64,000 nt of DNA, from NCBI GenBank assembly GCA_944381405.1, contig CALWLA010000008.1:18879-82878 (forward strand), read 5' to 3'. Shown here piece by piece: positions 50,318-59,051 of this stretch. The first letter of the stretch is position 1. Every line of letters begins with the position of its first letter. The translations under genes and the position numbers were made by a program. Below the pieces are notes generated by a model. That model saw nothing but the letters and a program-made list of their open reading frames with translations. It had not been told where the DNA came from and ran no database searches. The stretch is from an uncultured Lachnospiraceae bacterium (GTDB lineage: Bacteria; Bacillota; Clostridia; Lachnospirales; Lachnospiraceae).

Positions 50318-53300
50318 ATGAAAAACATCAGCTACGATTTGATAGAAAAGCTGCGGGCCAGCGGAAGCGGAGAGGCAGCGGAAAACGGCATTCTCCGGGA
50401 GATGAAGGACCCGGCGTGGCTCTATGCCCTGAGCCCCAGCCGGGAAAACCTGTTCGAGTGGTATCCCTGGAATAAAAAGATGTCCGTTCTGGTCTTTGGA
50501 GCGGATTACGGCTCCGTATGCCGCCGGATCTCCGAACGGGTGGGGGCGCTCCATGTTATGGACAGCCGTCCGGAAAACCTGGAGGTGCTGCGGTTCCGCT
50601 ACCCGGAAAGAATGCAGGAACAGGGCGGAAATATCAGCCTGTACAGGACGACCCTGCCCATAAAATACGACGTGGTCCTGATTCCGCAGATCACCTGGGA
50701 GCTGATTCGGGAAAACGTGCCCCGGTATGATACCAGAGCCGGGGAGGGAACGGACGAGACTGCTGCGGCAGGCGCAGCCCTTATGGCCCTTCTGCAGGAG
50801 GCGGCAGGAAAGCTCAAGCCTGGCGGAAGCCTGCTGTTTGCCCTGGACAATATCTGCGCCCTGCGGTATATCACAGGCGCAGAGCCGGATCCGGATCTGG
50901 TCTATGGGGAATACGACAAGCTTTCCCAGCTGACCGCAGGCCTGCCCTTTATGCACCGGAAATGGTACTATCCCCTGCCGGACAGCCGTCTGACAAAAGA
51001 TATTTTTTCGGATGCGTATCTGCCGGATACCGGAGACTTCCGGGGGATCTCCGAGGCCTACGACAGGCCCAGGTATCTGATGTGCGATGAGGAGGCAGTT
51101 TATGGAAAGCTCTGCGAAAGCCGGGCCTTCCAGGCCTTTGCGCCTGCTTATCTGCTGGTGCTTTCCGGTTTCCAGCCGGAAGCAGGTTCCGGGGAAACGG
51201 CGGAAAGCGCGGCGGAAACCGCCGTGCCGGATGAGGTACCGGCGGCTCAGCCGGATCAGATCTATATCCGCTACAACCGGACCAGGCTGCCCCAGTATCA
51301 GACAAAAACGGAGATCTATGAGCGGCAGGGACGCCGTAGCGTGGTGAAGTCCGCTCTCAGCAAGCGGGCAAACGACCATATCCTTTCCTTTGAATGGAAA
51401 TACAAGCTGCTGAAAAAGGACCGGGACCTGGGGCTTTCCCTGCAGGAACCGAAGTTTTCCAAGGGAGAAGACGGGCTGTACCGGGCCAGCTTTGATTATC
51501 TGGAGGGACGCACCCTTTCCGCCCTTCTGGCGGAGGAGATCAGCGACGGCAAAGCGCCTGTGGCAAAGATCAAGGAGGCCCTGGAGCTGGTGCTGGGCAT
51601 CGGCGTTCACGACTGCCATAACATGGACTGCCTCTTCGAGAACGTGATGAAATGCGGCGAGCAGTATTATTATGTGGATTACGAATGGGTCTTTGAAAAT
51701 GTGCTGGACAGAGGGTACCTGCAGTACCGGATGCTGCGGTACTGGTTTGAGGCCTACCGGGAATCCCTTTATGCCTACAGGTCTCTTCCGGAATTCCTCT
51801 CCGAGTTCGGCATCCGGGAGGAGGAGCTGCCGGAGTTCCTCCACATGGAGGAATCCTTCCAGCAGTTCGTCCACGGCGACGGCCAGCAGTCCTTTATCGA
51901 GGAATACCGGCAGGAGGTCCGGGGGATCCCGGAGATCCGGGAGACAGAACGAAAGCTCAAGGAATTTACAGAGTGGAATCTGCAGCTGCAGGATGAGGTG
52001 GAGGAGCACAAGGAGACCATCAGCAAGAACCTGGAGGTGATGCGGCTTTCCCAGAACCACATCCTGAACATCGAGAAGGCGAACCGGATCCACGAGCGGG
52101 ACATCGCGACGCTGCAGGAGGAGCTCGCCTATCTCCGCAGGCACGAAAGCCCTCTGTCAAAGCTTTCCCGGAACATCCACGACAAATATATGAGCCTTCT
52201 GCCGCCGGAGGGCTCCAGAAAACGCAAGGTGGTGCATTATCTCAAGGACACCTTCCGCCATCCCCTCCGGTCCGCCGGACTTTACTTTACGGAAAGCGGG
52301 CGCAACCGGATCGCGGGAGATTTCAACATTGGCGGCGAATATGCGGAAGGGGGCATGCTGACGCTTCCGGAGTGCCTCCACTACGAGGATCTGTTCCAGG
52401 GGGAGAAGACGGCGGACAAGCTGCGGCCAAAGGTATCCATCGTGCTGCCGGTCTACAATCAGGTGGCCTATACCTATGCCTGCGTCAGGTCCATCCTGGA
52501 GCATACGGATTTTGAGGAAACGCCCTACGAGGTGATCCTGGCGGACGATGTTTCCCAGGACGCCACCGCATCCATCGGAAAATACATCAAGGGCCTTGTG
52601 ATCAGCCGGAACACGGAAAACCAGGGCTTTTTGAAAAACTGCAATCAGGCTGCCAAAAAGGCGGTGGGAGATTACATCTTCTTCCTGAACAACGATACCA
52701 AGGTGACGGAGGGCTGGCTTTCCTCCCTCCTGGATCTCATGGAACAGGACGACACCATCGGCATGGCTGGCTCCAAGCTGATCTATCCGGACGGCAGGCT
52801 GCAGGAGGCGGGAGGAATCATCTGGTCCGATGCCTCCGGCTGGAACTACGGCCGGCTGGACGATCCGGAAAAACCGCAGTACAACTATGTCAAAGAGGTG
52901 GACTATATTTCCGGCGCGGCCATCATGATCCGGAAATCCCTCTGGGAGGAGATCGGCGGCTTTGACGAGCGCTTTGCCCCGGCCTACTGCGAGGACAGCG
53001 ACCTGGCCTTTGAGGTGCGGAAGCATGGCAGGCGGGTGGTTTATCAGCCCAAGTCCGTGGTGATCCATTTTGAAGGCATCTCCAACGGAACGGATGTAAA
53101 CGGAACCGGTCTGAAAAAATATCAGCTGGTGAACCAGGAGAAATTCCGGGAAAAATGGAAGGCGGAGCTTAAGCTGCAGTCCAAAAATACCGGCAACCCC
53201 AATCCCTTTGCCGCCAGGGAACGCTCTCAGAGAAAACCCTGCGTGCTGGTGATCGATCACTATGTGCCCACCTGGGATAAGGACGCAGGCTCCAAGACCA

Positions 53301-54397
53301 CCTACCAGTACATCCGCATGTTCCTGAAAAAGGGCTATCAGGTAAAACTTCTGGGGGACAACTTCCTCCACGAGGAGCCCTACTCCACAGAGCTTCTGCA
53401 GATGGGAGTGGAGATCCTTTACGGCGAGGAGATGCAGCAGGGCATCTGGGACTGGCTCCGGGAAAACGAGGCCTTTATCGATATCGCCTATCTGAACCGG
53501 CCCCATATCGCAGTGAAATATATCGACTTCCTGCGGCAGAACACGAACATCAAGTGCATCTATTACGGACACGACCTGCATTTCCTGCGGCTTCTGCGGG
53601 AATATGAGCTGAACGGGGATATCCGCACCAAGCGGGAATCCGACTACTGGAAGAGCATCGAATTTTCCGTGATGCGCAGCGCGGATATGTCCTATTATCC
53701 CTCTCAGTCCGAGGTGGACGCCATCCATACCCTGGATCCCCGGATCCGGGTAAAGGCCATTACCGCCTATCTCTGGGACAGCTTCCTGCCCCAGGAGGAT
53801 GAGGATTACGAAAAGCGGGAAGGCCTGTTGTTTGTAGGAGGCTTTGCCCATCCGCCCAATGAGGACGGGGTGCTGTGGTTTGCAAAGCAGATCTTCCCGA
53901 AGATCCGGGAGAAGTATCCAGAGCTCCGGCTGTCCGTGGCAGGCTCCAAGGCCACCGATGCGGTGAAGGCCCTGGGGGCAGAGCCGGAAAAAACCGGCAT
54001 CCAGGTGCTGGGCTTTGTCAGCGATGAGGAGCTGTGCCGGCTGTATCAGAATACCCGCCTTGTGGTGGTGCCGCTGCGCTACGGCGCCGGCGTCAAGGGC
54101 AAGGTGGTAGAGGCCCTGTACCAGGGCTCCGTGATCGTCACCACCTCTGTAGGAGCAGAAGGGATTCCACAGGCGGAGGAGGTCATGGCGGTGGTCAACC
54201 GGCAGGATGGAGACATCCATGAAAATCCTGAAGCGGTGGAGCAGAGCTTTGCAGAGGCTGTGAACCGGCTTTATGGAGATACCAAGGCCTGCGCGGCCAT
54301 CAGCGCAAAGACCCGGAGCTATATCCGGGAGCATTACAGCCTGGATGCGGCCTGGAGCATCATCGCCGGGGATTTTGCGGTGGAGAAAAGGGTGTAA
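50318..54397 (+). CDS. Multidomain glycan synthase: methyltransferase-like, kinase-like, coiled coil, GT2, GT4
   Basis: 1359 aa. (1) Residues ~1-290: Rossmann methyltransferase-like, VLVFGADYGSVCRRI near 58, YDVVLIPQITWELI, LKPGGSLLFALDN. (2) ~330-490: kinase-like with HNMDCLFENVM (Asp437, Asn442) and VDYEWVF (Asp454, Glu456), the APH/choline-kinase catalytic pattern. (3) ~541-612: charged coiled coil (LQDEVEEHKETISKNLEVM). (4) ~705-945: GT2 with SIVLPVYNQVAYTYACV, FLNNDTKVTEGW, CEDSDLAFEVRKHG. (5) ~973-1359: GT4-like, AYLWD..FVGGFAHPPNEDG and YGAGVKGKVVEALYQGS. Glycosyl donors unknown. The MT-kinase-coiled coil order is that of WbdD. Follows the Wzt-like ATPase by 29 bases; ylmH starts 2 bases after it. 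Confidence 0.85.
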   Translation: MKNISYDLIEKLRASGSGEAAENGILREMKDPAWLYALSPSRENLFEWYPWNKKMSVLVFGADYGSVCRRISERVGALHVMDSRPENLEVLRFRYPERMQEQGGNISLYRTTLPIKYDVVLIPQITWELIRENVPRYDTRAGEGTDETAAAGAALMALLQEAAGKLKPGGSLLFALDNICALRYITGAEPDPDLVYGEYDKLSQLTAGLPFMHRKWYYPLPDSRLTKDIFSDAYLPDTGDFRGISEAYDRPRYLMCDEEAVYGKLCESRAFQAFAPAYLLVLSGFQPEAGSGETAESAAETAVPDEVPAAQPDQIYIRYNRTRLPQYQTKTEIYERQGRRSVVKSALSKRANDHILSFEWKYKLLKKDRDLGLSLQEPKFSKGEDGLYRASFDYLEGRTLSALLAEEISDGKAPVAKIKEALELVLGIGVHDCHNMDCLFENVMKCGEQYYYVDYEWVFENVLDRGYLQYRMLRYWFEAYRESLYAYRSLPEFLSEFGIREEELPEFLHMEESFQQFVHGDGQQSFIEEYRQEVRGIPEIRETERKLKEFTEWNLQLQDEVEEHKETISKNLEVMRLSQNHILNIEKANRIHERDIATLQEELAYLRRHESPLSKLSRNIHDKYMSLLPPEGSRKRKVVHYLKDTFRHPLRSAGLYFTESGRNRIAGDFNIGGEYAEGGMLTLPECLHYEDLFQGEKTADKLRPKVSIVLPVYNQVAYTYACVRSILEHTDFEETPYEVILADDVSQDATASIGKYIKGLVISRNTENQGFLKNCNQAAKKAVGDYIFFLNNDTKVTEGWLSSLLDLMEQDDTIGMAGSKLIYPDGRLQEAGGIIWSDASGWNYGRLDDPEKPQYNYVKEVDYISGAAIMIRKSLWEEIGGFDERFAPAYCEDSDLAFEVRKHGRRVVYQPKSVVIHFEGISNGTDVNGTGLKKYQLVNQEKFREKWKAELKLQSKNTGNPNPFAARERSQRKPCVLVIDHYVPTWDKDAGSKTTYQYIRMFLKKGYQVKLLGDNFLHEEPYSTELLQMGVEILYGEEMQQGIWDWLRENEAFIDIAYLNRPHIAVKYIDFLRQNTNIKCIYYGHDLHFLRLLREYELNGDIRTKRESDYWKSIEFSVMRSADMSYYPSQSEVDAIHTLDPRIRVKAITAYLWDSFLPQEDEDYEKREGLLFVGGFAHPPNEDGVLWFAKQIFPKIREKYPELRLSVAGSKATDAVKALGAEPEKTGIQVLGFVSDEELCRLYQNTRLVVVPLRYGAGVKGKVVEALYQGSVIVTTSVGAEGIPQAEEVMAVVNRQDGDIHENPEAVEQSFAEAVNRLYGDTKACAAISAKTRSYIREHYSLDAAWSIIAGDFAVEKRV

Positions 54398-54399
54398 CG

Positions 54400-55218
54400 A
54401 TGCAGGCGGATAAGCTTTTGGCAGCCAGGATCCAGGAGCTTTCGGAGCGATGCTTTCAGCGGGATATCCCCCAGCATACGGAGTTTCTGGACGCGGCGGG
54501 CCAGGCGGTGTTTCACGAGCTGAAAAGAAGCCTTTCGGGGGCAAGGTATCTCCTTTACGGAGGGTATCCGGAGGCGGACCGGCGGGTCCTGCTTTTCCTG
54601 CCCTCCTATCTGGAGCTGCCGGAACCGGTAGCAGCTTCGGGGCAGGAGCACAGGGAGCAGGAGGAGGACGCCATGCTTCCGGCGCTTTTTGCCGAGGTGC
54701 TGGCCTGCATCCGCATCAGCCCCCTGAACGAAAAATTTTCCGACGAGCTTACCCACAGGGATTACCTGGGAGCAATCATGAACCTGGGAATCCAACGGGA
54801 CAAGACCGGAGATATCCTGAAGGAGGGCGCTTCGGCTTATCTCTTCTGCATGGCGGATATCGCGGACTTTATCTGCGAAGAGCTGCACCGGGTGCGGCAT
54901 ACCTCTGTCAGCTGCGAAAGGATCAGTCCGGAGGCGTGCCGGGTAAGGCCTGCTTTCGAGGAGCTTTCGGTGAACGTGGCCTCCCAGCGGCTGGATGCGG
55001 TGATCGCCGCGGTCTATAAACTGTCCCGGGGAACTGCGGCGGAGCTGATCGCCGGGGACCGGGTGTTTCTGGACGGCAGGAGCGCTGCAAAAACCGGGGA
55101 AGCCCTGCGGGAGCATACCCGGGTTTCCGTGCGGGGCTATGGAAAATTTCTGTACGAGGGAACCGCAGGGGAGACCAGAAAGGGAAGGCTTTACGTCAGG
55201 ATCCGAAAATTCTTGTAA
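54400..55218 (+). CDS. YlmH-family S4-domain RNA-binding protein
   Basis: 272 aa. N-terminal YlmH region (LLYGGYPEADRRVLLFLPSY, FSDELTHRDYLGAIMNLGIQ, KTGDILKEGASAYLFCMADI) and a C-terminal S4 domain (VASQRLDAVIAAVYKLSRGTA, LIAGDRVFLDGRSA, VRGYGKFLYEG). In B. subtilis and S. pneumoniae YlmH is linked to division and to rescue of peptidyl-tRNA-obstructed 50S subunits. It is normally in the ylm/divIVA cluster; here it ends a glycan operon. The stop region is duplicated in the spacer (55205-55246). Confidence 0.9.
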   Translation: MQADKLLAARIQELSERCFQRDIPQHTEFLDAAGQAVFHELKRSLSGARYLLYGGYPEADRRVLLFLPSYLELPEPVAASGQEHREQEEDAMLPALFAEVLACIRISPLNEKFSDELTHRDYLGAIMNLGIQRDKTGDILKEGASAYLFCMADIADFICEELHRVRHTSVSCERISPEACRVRPAFEELSVNVASQRLDAVIAAVYKLSRGTAAELIAGDRVFLDGRSAAKTGEALREHTRVSVRGYGKFLYEGTAGETRKGRLYVRIRKFL

Positions 55219-55246
55219 CAAGGATTTTGAAAATTTTTGTAACAAA
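55205..55246 (+). repeat. Duplication across the ylmH stop codon
   Basis: GAAAATTCTTGTAACAAG (55205-55222) recurs as GAAAATTTTTGTAACAAA (55229-55246); the first copy contains the stop TAA. Confidence 0.7.
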
Positions 55247-55251
55247 ACTGA

Positions 55252-55280
55252 TTGACTTTTTTTTCAGAGAGTGCTATAGT
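55252..55280 (+). promoter_or_regulatory. Promoter of the lysine importer operon
   Basis: TTGACT (55252-55257), 17 bases, TATAGT (55275-55280). Confidence 0.75.
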
Positions 55281-55309
55281 ACTCAAAAATCACAAAGCAG
55301 TCTTGGATT

Positions 55310-55495
55310 TCCGAAAGGAGATCCGTTAGGTAGAGGCGCGGAATGCCAATAGTACTTCAGACTTAAGGCCGGCAAGGGCTGTCGGAAGGAAAGGGGACAT
55401 CCGCCGAAACGGTATCCATTTGCCGGGGTACTTGTTGGGCTGCAGGAATAAGATCCTGCAGACTGTCACGTCTTAAGTGAAGCGCTATCCTAAGG
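55310..55495 (+). promoter_or_regulatory. Lysine riboswitch (L-box)
   Basis: Core motifs in the expected order: TTAGGTAGAGGCGC (about 55326), AATAGTACTTCAGA, GGAAGGAAAGGGGACATCCGCCGAAAC (55384-55410, shown in words: GGAAAGGGG followed by GCCGAAAC), GCCGGGGTACTTGTTGGGC and GACTGTCACG (55461-55470). The P4-like stem CTGCAGGA/TCCTGCAG is at 55440-55460. The terminator at 55529 completes an OFF switch; excess lysine should stop transcription of the importer. Confidence 0.93.
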
Positions 55496-55528
55496 CTATG
55501 AATATCGTTTTTTTCATTTGAGTTCATG

Positions 55529-55564
55529 CCACGAAGTGTTTCAAAAGACGCTTCGTGGTTTTTT
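55529..55564 (+). terminator. Riboswitch terminator
   Basis: CCACGAAG (55529-55536) pairs with CTTCGTGG (55551-55558); the stem extends inward with TGT/ACG and is followed by TTTTTT. Confidence 0.9.
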
Positions 55565-55622
55565 CATGAACAAGGCAGCGGCGTCGAAGATGCGCCGGCC
55601 GGAAAAAAGGGAGGAAACGATT

Positions 55623-56552
55623 ATGAGAAGAAGAATGGAAATGCTGGTGCTTGCAGGTGTGATGATGGCAGGGCTTTCAGCCTGCGGCGGCGGAACAGAG
55701 AGCGCACAGACTGAGGCAGCAGGCAGCGCGCAGACGGAAGCGTCCGAGGCAGCAGGAGCCGGGGAAGCGGAGAGCGCAGAGGCGGCAGAGTCCGGCGACG
55801 GGGACAATGTTCTGACAGTAGCCATGGAGTGCGCATATGCGCCTTATAACTGGACCCAGGGCGATGACTCCAACGGTGCAGTTCAGATCAAGGACAGCCA
55901 GGATTACGCATACGGCTATGACGTGATGATGGCAAAGAAGATCGCAGATGCGCTTGGCATGGAGCTGGAGATCGTAAAGAGCGACTGGGATTCCCTGGTG
56001 CCGGCAGTGCAGTCCGGCGTGGTTGACTGCGTGATCGCAGGCCAGTCCATCACCTCAGAGCGTCAGCAGAGCGTGGATTTCACCGAGCCCTACTACTACG
56101 CATCCGTTGTAGCGGTCACCACCGAGGGTTCCGATTATGCCGGAGCACAGGGCGTTGCAGATCTGGCAGGCGCTACCTGCACCAGCCAGCTGAACACCAT
56201 CTGGTATGACAACTGCCTGCCCCAGATCGAGGATGCCAACATCCTGGCAGCTCAGGAATCCGCACCGGCCATGCTGATGGCTCTGGAGTCCGGCATGTGC
56301 GATCTGGTGGTAACGGATATGCCCACGGCCATGGCTGCCTGCGTTGCTTACCCGGATATGGTGCTGCTGGATTTCACCGGCACCGACGATGACTTTGAGG
56401 TATCCGAGGAGGACATCAACATCGGTATTTCCCTGCAGAAGGGCAACACGGAGCTTAAGGACAAGATCAACGGCGTGCTGGAGACCATGACCACCGACGA
56501 TTATACCGCTATGATGGAAGAGGCCATCAGCGTACAGCCCCTGAGCGAGTAA
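55623..56552 (+). CDS. Amino acid (lysine) ABC importer, substrate-binding lipoprotein
   Basis: 309 aa from ATG 55623 (GGGAGGAAACG upstream). Lipobox LSAC with Cys near residue 20, then a low-complexity Ala/Glu/Ser/Gly linker, then an SBP family 3 domain: LTVAMECAYAPYNWTQ, GYDVMMAKKIADALGMELE, VDCVIAGQSITSERQQSVDF, TEPYYYASVVAV and NIGISLQKGNTELKDKI. Polar amino acid binding proteins have this fold. The lysine riboswitch upstream points to lysine as ligand, though the sequence alone does not. Confidence 0.93.
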   Translation: MRRRMEMLVLAGVMMAGLSACGGGTESAQTEAAGSAQTEASEAAGAGEAESAEAAESGDGDNVLTVAMECAYAPYNWTQGDDSNGAVQIKDSQDYAYGYDVMMAKKIADALGMELEIVKSDWDSLVPAVQSGVVDCVIAGQSITSERQQSVDFTEPYYYASVVAVTTEGSDYAGAQGVADLAGATCTSQLNTIWYDNCLPQIEDANILAAQESAPAMLMALESGMCDLVVTDMPTAMAACVAYPDMVLLDFTGTDDDFEVSEEDINIGISLQKGNTELKDKINGVLETMTTDDYTAMMEEAISVQPLSE

Positions 56553-56593
56553 TAAATGGCGCTTTGACATAGCGCAGGAAAGAGGAAGCATAC

Positions 56594-57454
56594 ATGTTAC
56601 CAGAGGGATTTTTTCCACGGATCCTGTTTCTTTTAGAAACCTACAGCCAGTCCTTTATGCAGGGTATCCTGTATACCATGCTGATCGCGCTGGTATCCAC
56701 CTTTATCGGCTGCGTCATCGGACTGGCGGTGGGCATCGTTCAGACGATCCCCACTGACAAAACGGAAAATGCGGCAAAGCATTACATTCTCCAGGTGATC
56801 AAGTTCATCCTGAACGCCTATGTGGAGATCTTCCGGGGCACCCCCATGATGATCCAGGCGGCCTTTATCTACTACGGCCTGCCCTATGTCTTCGATGTGA
56901 CCCTGGGCATGCTGCCGGCAGCGTTCCTGGTAGTGTCCATCAATACGGGCGCTTACATGGCGGAGACCGTGAGAGGCGGAATCCTTTCCATCGATCCGGG
57001 ACAGACAGAGGGCGCCATGGCCATCGGCATGAATCATTTCCAGACCATGACCAGCGTGATCCTGCCCCAGGCCCTCCGGAACATCATGCCGCAGATCGGC
57101 AACAACCTGATCATCAACATCAAGGATACCTGCGTGCTGACCATCATCGGCGTAACGGAGCTGACCTATGCGACCCGCAGCGCGGCAGGCGCATATTATA
57201 CCTTCTTTGAGGCTTACACCATCGCCATGGTATTCTACTTCATCCTGACCTTTATCTGCTCCAGGATCCTGAGAGTCATTGAAAAGCGGATGGACGGACC
57301 GGAAAACTTTGCCCTGGCCATGGACGACGCCATCGTTCTGGGAGAGGGCACCTACAAATACCACGGCAATCCCGTTGAGACCAACCACGACGTCAGGGAG
57401 TTCAAACGGGACGAGGCCCTGAGAAAACAGTCAGGAAACGGAGGAGAACGCTGA
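56594..57454 (+). CDS. Amino acid (lysine) ABC importer, permease
   Basis: 286 aa. HisMQ-type permease: [60 protein letters not shown], and the EAA loop [21 protein letters not shown], ending [19 protein letters not shown]. The C-terminal ~40 residues after the last helix are an unusual soluble tail ([35 protein letters not shown]). The ATPase gene follows one base later. Confidence 0.93.
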   Translation: MLPEGFFPRILFLLETYSQSFMQGILYTMLIALVSTFIGCVIGLAVGIVQTIPTDKTENAAKHYILQVIKFILNAYVEIFRGTPMMIQAAFIYYGLPYVFDVTLGMLPAAFLVVSINTGAYMAETVRGGILSIDPGQTEGAMAIGMNHFQTMTSVILPQALRNIMPQIGNNLIINIKDTCVLTIIGVTELTYATRSAAGAYYTFFEAYTIAMVFYFILTFICSRILRVIEKRMDGPENFALAMDDAIVLGEGTYKYHGNPVETNHDVREFKRDEALRKQSGNGGER

Positions 57455-57455
57455 T

Positions 57456-58199
57456 ATGTCAGAAAATGCAATTATTTCCGTCAGACATCTGAGCAAGGAC
57501 TTCGGCTCCAACCGAGTGCTGCGGGACGTGGATTTTGAGGTACACGAGGGAGATGTGACCTGTATCATCGGCGCTTCCGGCTCCGGAAAATCCACCCTGC
57601 TCCGCTGCATCAATCTGCTGGAAAAGCCCAGCGGCGGCGAGATCCTCTTTCATGGCAGCCCCATCGCGGGCCATGGCTTTGACCCCTGCGGCTACCGGGC
57701 AAAGGTAGGCATGTGCTTCCAGAGCTTCAACCTGTTCAACAACATGAGCGTGCTGGACAACTGCATCGCCGGACCGGTGAAGGTGCAGAAGAAAAGCAGG
57801 GAGGAAGCGAAAAAACTGGCCATGTTTTATCTGGAAAAGGTAGGCATGGCGCCCTATATCAACGCAAAGCCCCGGCAGCTGTCCGGCGGACAGAAGCAGA
57901 GAGTGGCCATCGCAAGAGCCTTGGCCATGCAGCCGGAGGTGCTGCTCTTCGACGAGCCTACCTCGGCCCTGGATCCCCAGATGGTGGGAGAGGTGCTTTC
58001 CGTTATGCGCACCCTGGCCCAGGAGGGACTCACCATGATCGTGGTGACCCACGAAATGGCCTTCGCAAAGGACGTATCCACCCATGTGGTTTACATGGCG
58101 GACGGCGTCATCTGCGAGGAGGGAACGCCGGAGGAGATCTTCGAGCATCCCAAGGAGGCCCGCACAAAGGAGTTTTTGGAGCGCTTTACCAATCGTTAA
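57456..58199 (+). CDS. Amino acid (lysine) ABC importer, ATP-binding protein
   Basis: 247 aa. [20 protein letters not shown] (Walker A), [20 protein letters not shown] (signature), [15 protein letters not shown] (Walker B) and [20 protein letters not shown] (H loop). GlnQ/HisP type. Partner of the two upstream proteins; the unit ends at a terminator. Confidence 0.94.
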   Translation: MSENAIISVRHLSKDFGSNRVLRDVDFEVHEGDVTCIIGASGSGKSTLLRCINLLEKPSGGEILFHGSPIAGHGFDPCGYRAKVGMCFQSFNLFNNMSVLDNCIAGPVKVQKKSREEAKKLAMFYLEKVGMAPYINAKPRQLSGGQKQRVAIARALAMQPEVLLFDEPTSALDPQMVGEVLSVMRTLAQEGLTMIVVTHEMAFAKDVSTHVVYMADGVICEEGTPEEIFEHPKEARTKEFLERFTNR

Positions 58200-58219
58200 A
58201 TTTAAGAGACAATCGGGAA

Positions 58220-58252
58220 ACCGGGTCTGGAGCAGTCCAGGTCCGGTTTTTT
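58220..58252 (+). terminator. Terminator of the lysine importer operon
   Basis: ACCGG (58220-58224)/CCGGT (58243-58247) and CTGGA-GCAG-TCCAG inside, then TTTTTT. Confidence 0.8.
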
Positions 58253-58302
58253 GTTGAAAGCGGATGACAGCCAAAGCGCCCCATGGTAAAATACAGGAGA
58301 AC

Positions 58303-58386
58303 GCCGTGAACAACACGGCAGGATCAAGGAAAGGAGAACGCCGCGGGGCGGCATACCTGTATGCGCTGGAGAACAGCGCAGGAAAG
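58303..58386 (+). repeat. Double-hairpin/SD element, copy D with an extra half unit
   Basis: Half unit: AGGAGAAC then GCCGTG-AACAA-CACGGC (58303-58319). Full unit from 58332: AGGAGAAC, GCCGC-GGG-GCGGC (58340-58352), spacer ATACCTGTAT, GCGCTG-GAGAA-CAGCGC (58363-58379), then AGGAAAGGAG as ribosome site of the SIS gene. Confidence 0.85.
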
Positions 58387-58394
58387 GAGAAACT

Positions 58395-59051
58395 ATGCAG
58401 AAGATCTGTCAGCAGGCGGAAAGGCAGCTGGATATCCTGATGGAGCGGTATCCGGCGCTGCTGCCTGTGAGAGGGGAGATAGAAAAGGCCTATGGCCTGA
58501 TAAAGGAAAGCTACGATCAGGGAGGAAAGATCCTGATCGCAGGAAACGGAGGATCCTGTGCGGATTCCCAGCATATCGTGGGAGAGCTGATGAAGGGCTT
58601 TTGTAAAAAACGTCCGGTGCCGGAGGACTTTGCCAGGGCGCTTTTGTCTGCGGATCCGGAGCGGGGCGGCCTGATCGCAGGAAAGCTCCAGGGGGCTTTG
58701 CCAGCCATGGCGCTTACGGATCACCAGGCCCTGAATACCGCCTTTGCCAACGATGTGGACGGGGATTTCTGCTTTGCCCAGCAGGTATATGGCTATGGCG
58801 ATCCGGGGGATGTGCTTTTGGCAATCTCCACCTCCGGCAATTCCAAAAATCTGATGTATGCGGCGGCGGTGGCAAAGGCAAAGGGCATGAAGCTGATCGT
58901 TCTGACGGGAAAGGACGGGGGACTTCTGGCAAAGACAGCGGACTGCGCCCTGATCGCCCCTTCCCAGGAGACCTACATGATCCAGGAGCTGCACCTTCCG
59001 ATCTACCATACCCTCTGTCTGATGCTGGAGGAGACCTATTTCCATGAGTAA
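58395..59051 (+). CDS. SIS-domain sugar isomerase, GmhA-like
   Basis: 218 aa. SIS fold with ILIAGNGGSCADSQHIVGEL (phosphosugar-binding loop with the GNGGS..D.QH pattern of phosphoheptose isomerase), LAISTSGNSKNLMYAA and VLTGKDGGLLAKTADCALI, and QELHLPIYHTLCLMLEE at the end. Isomerisation of sedoheptulose-7-P to a heptose phosphate is the parent activity. Other heptose genes (hddA, gmhB, hddC) are not in the window. An ATG with AGGAAAGGAG preceding it follows the hairpin element. The next gene overlaps by 8 bases. Confidence 0.87.
   Translation: MQKICQQAERQLDILMERYPALLPVRGEIEKAYGLIKESYDQGGKILIAGNGGSCADSQHIVGELMKGFCKKRPVPEDFARALLSADPERGGLIAGKLQGALPAMALTDHQALNTAFANDVDGDFCFAQQVYGYGDPGDVLLAISTSGNSKNLMYAAAVAKAKGMKLIVLTGKDGGLLAKTADCALIAPSQETYMIQELHLPIYHTLCLMLEETYFHE

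Noticed and set aside
52157..54544. 795-codon minus-strand open frame opposite the large glycosyltransferase
   Set aside because: Shadow of the plus-strand GT2/GT4 domains, no start signal and no motifs.
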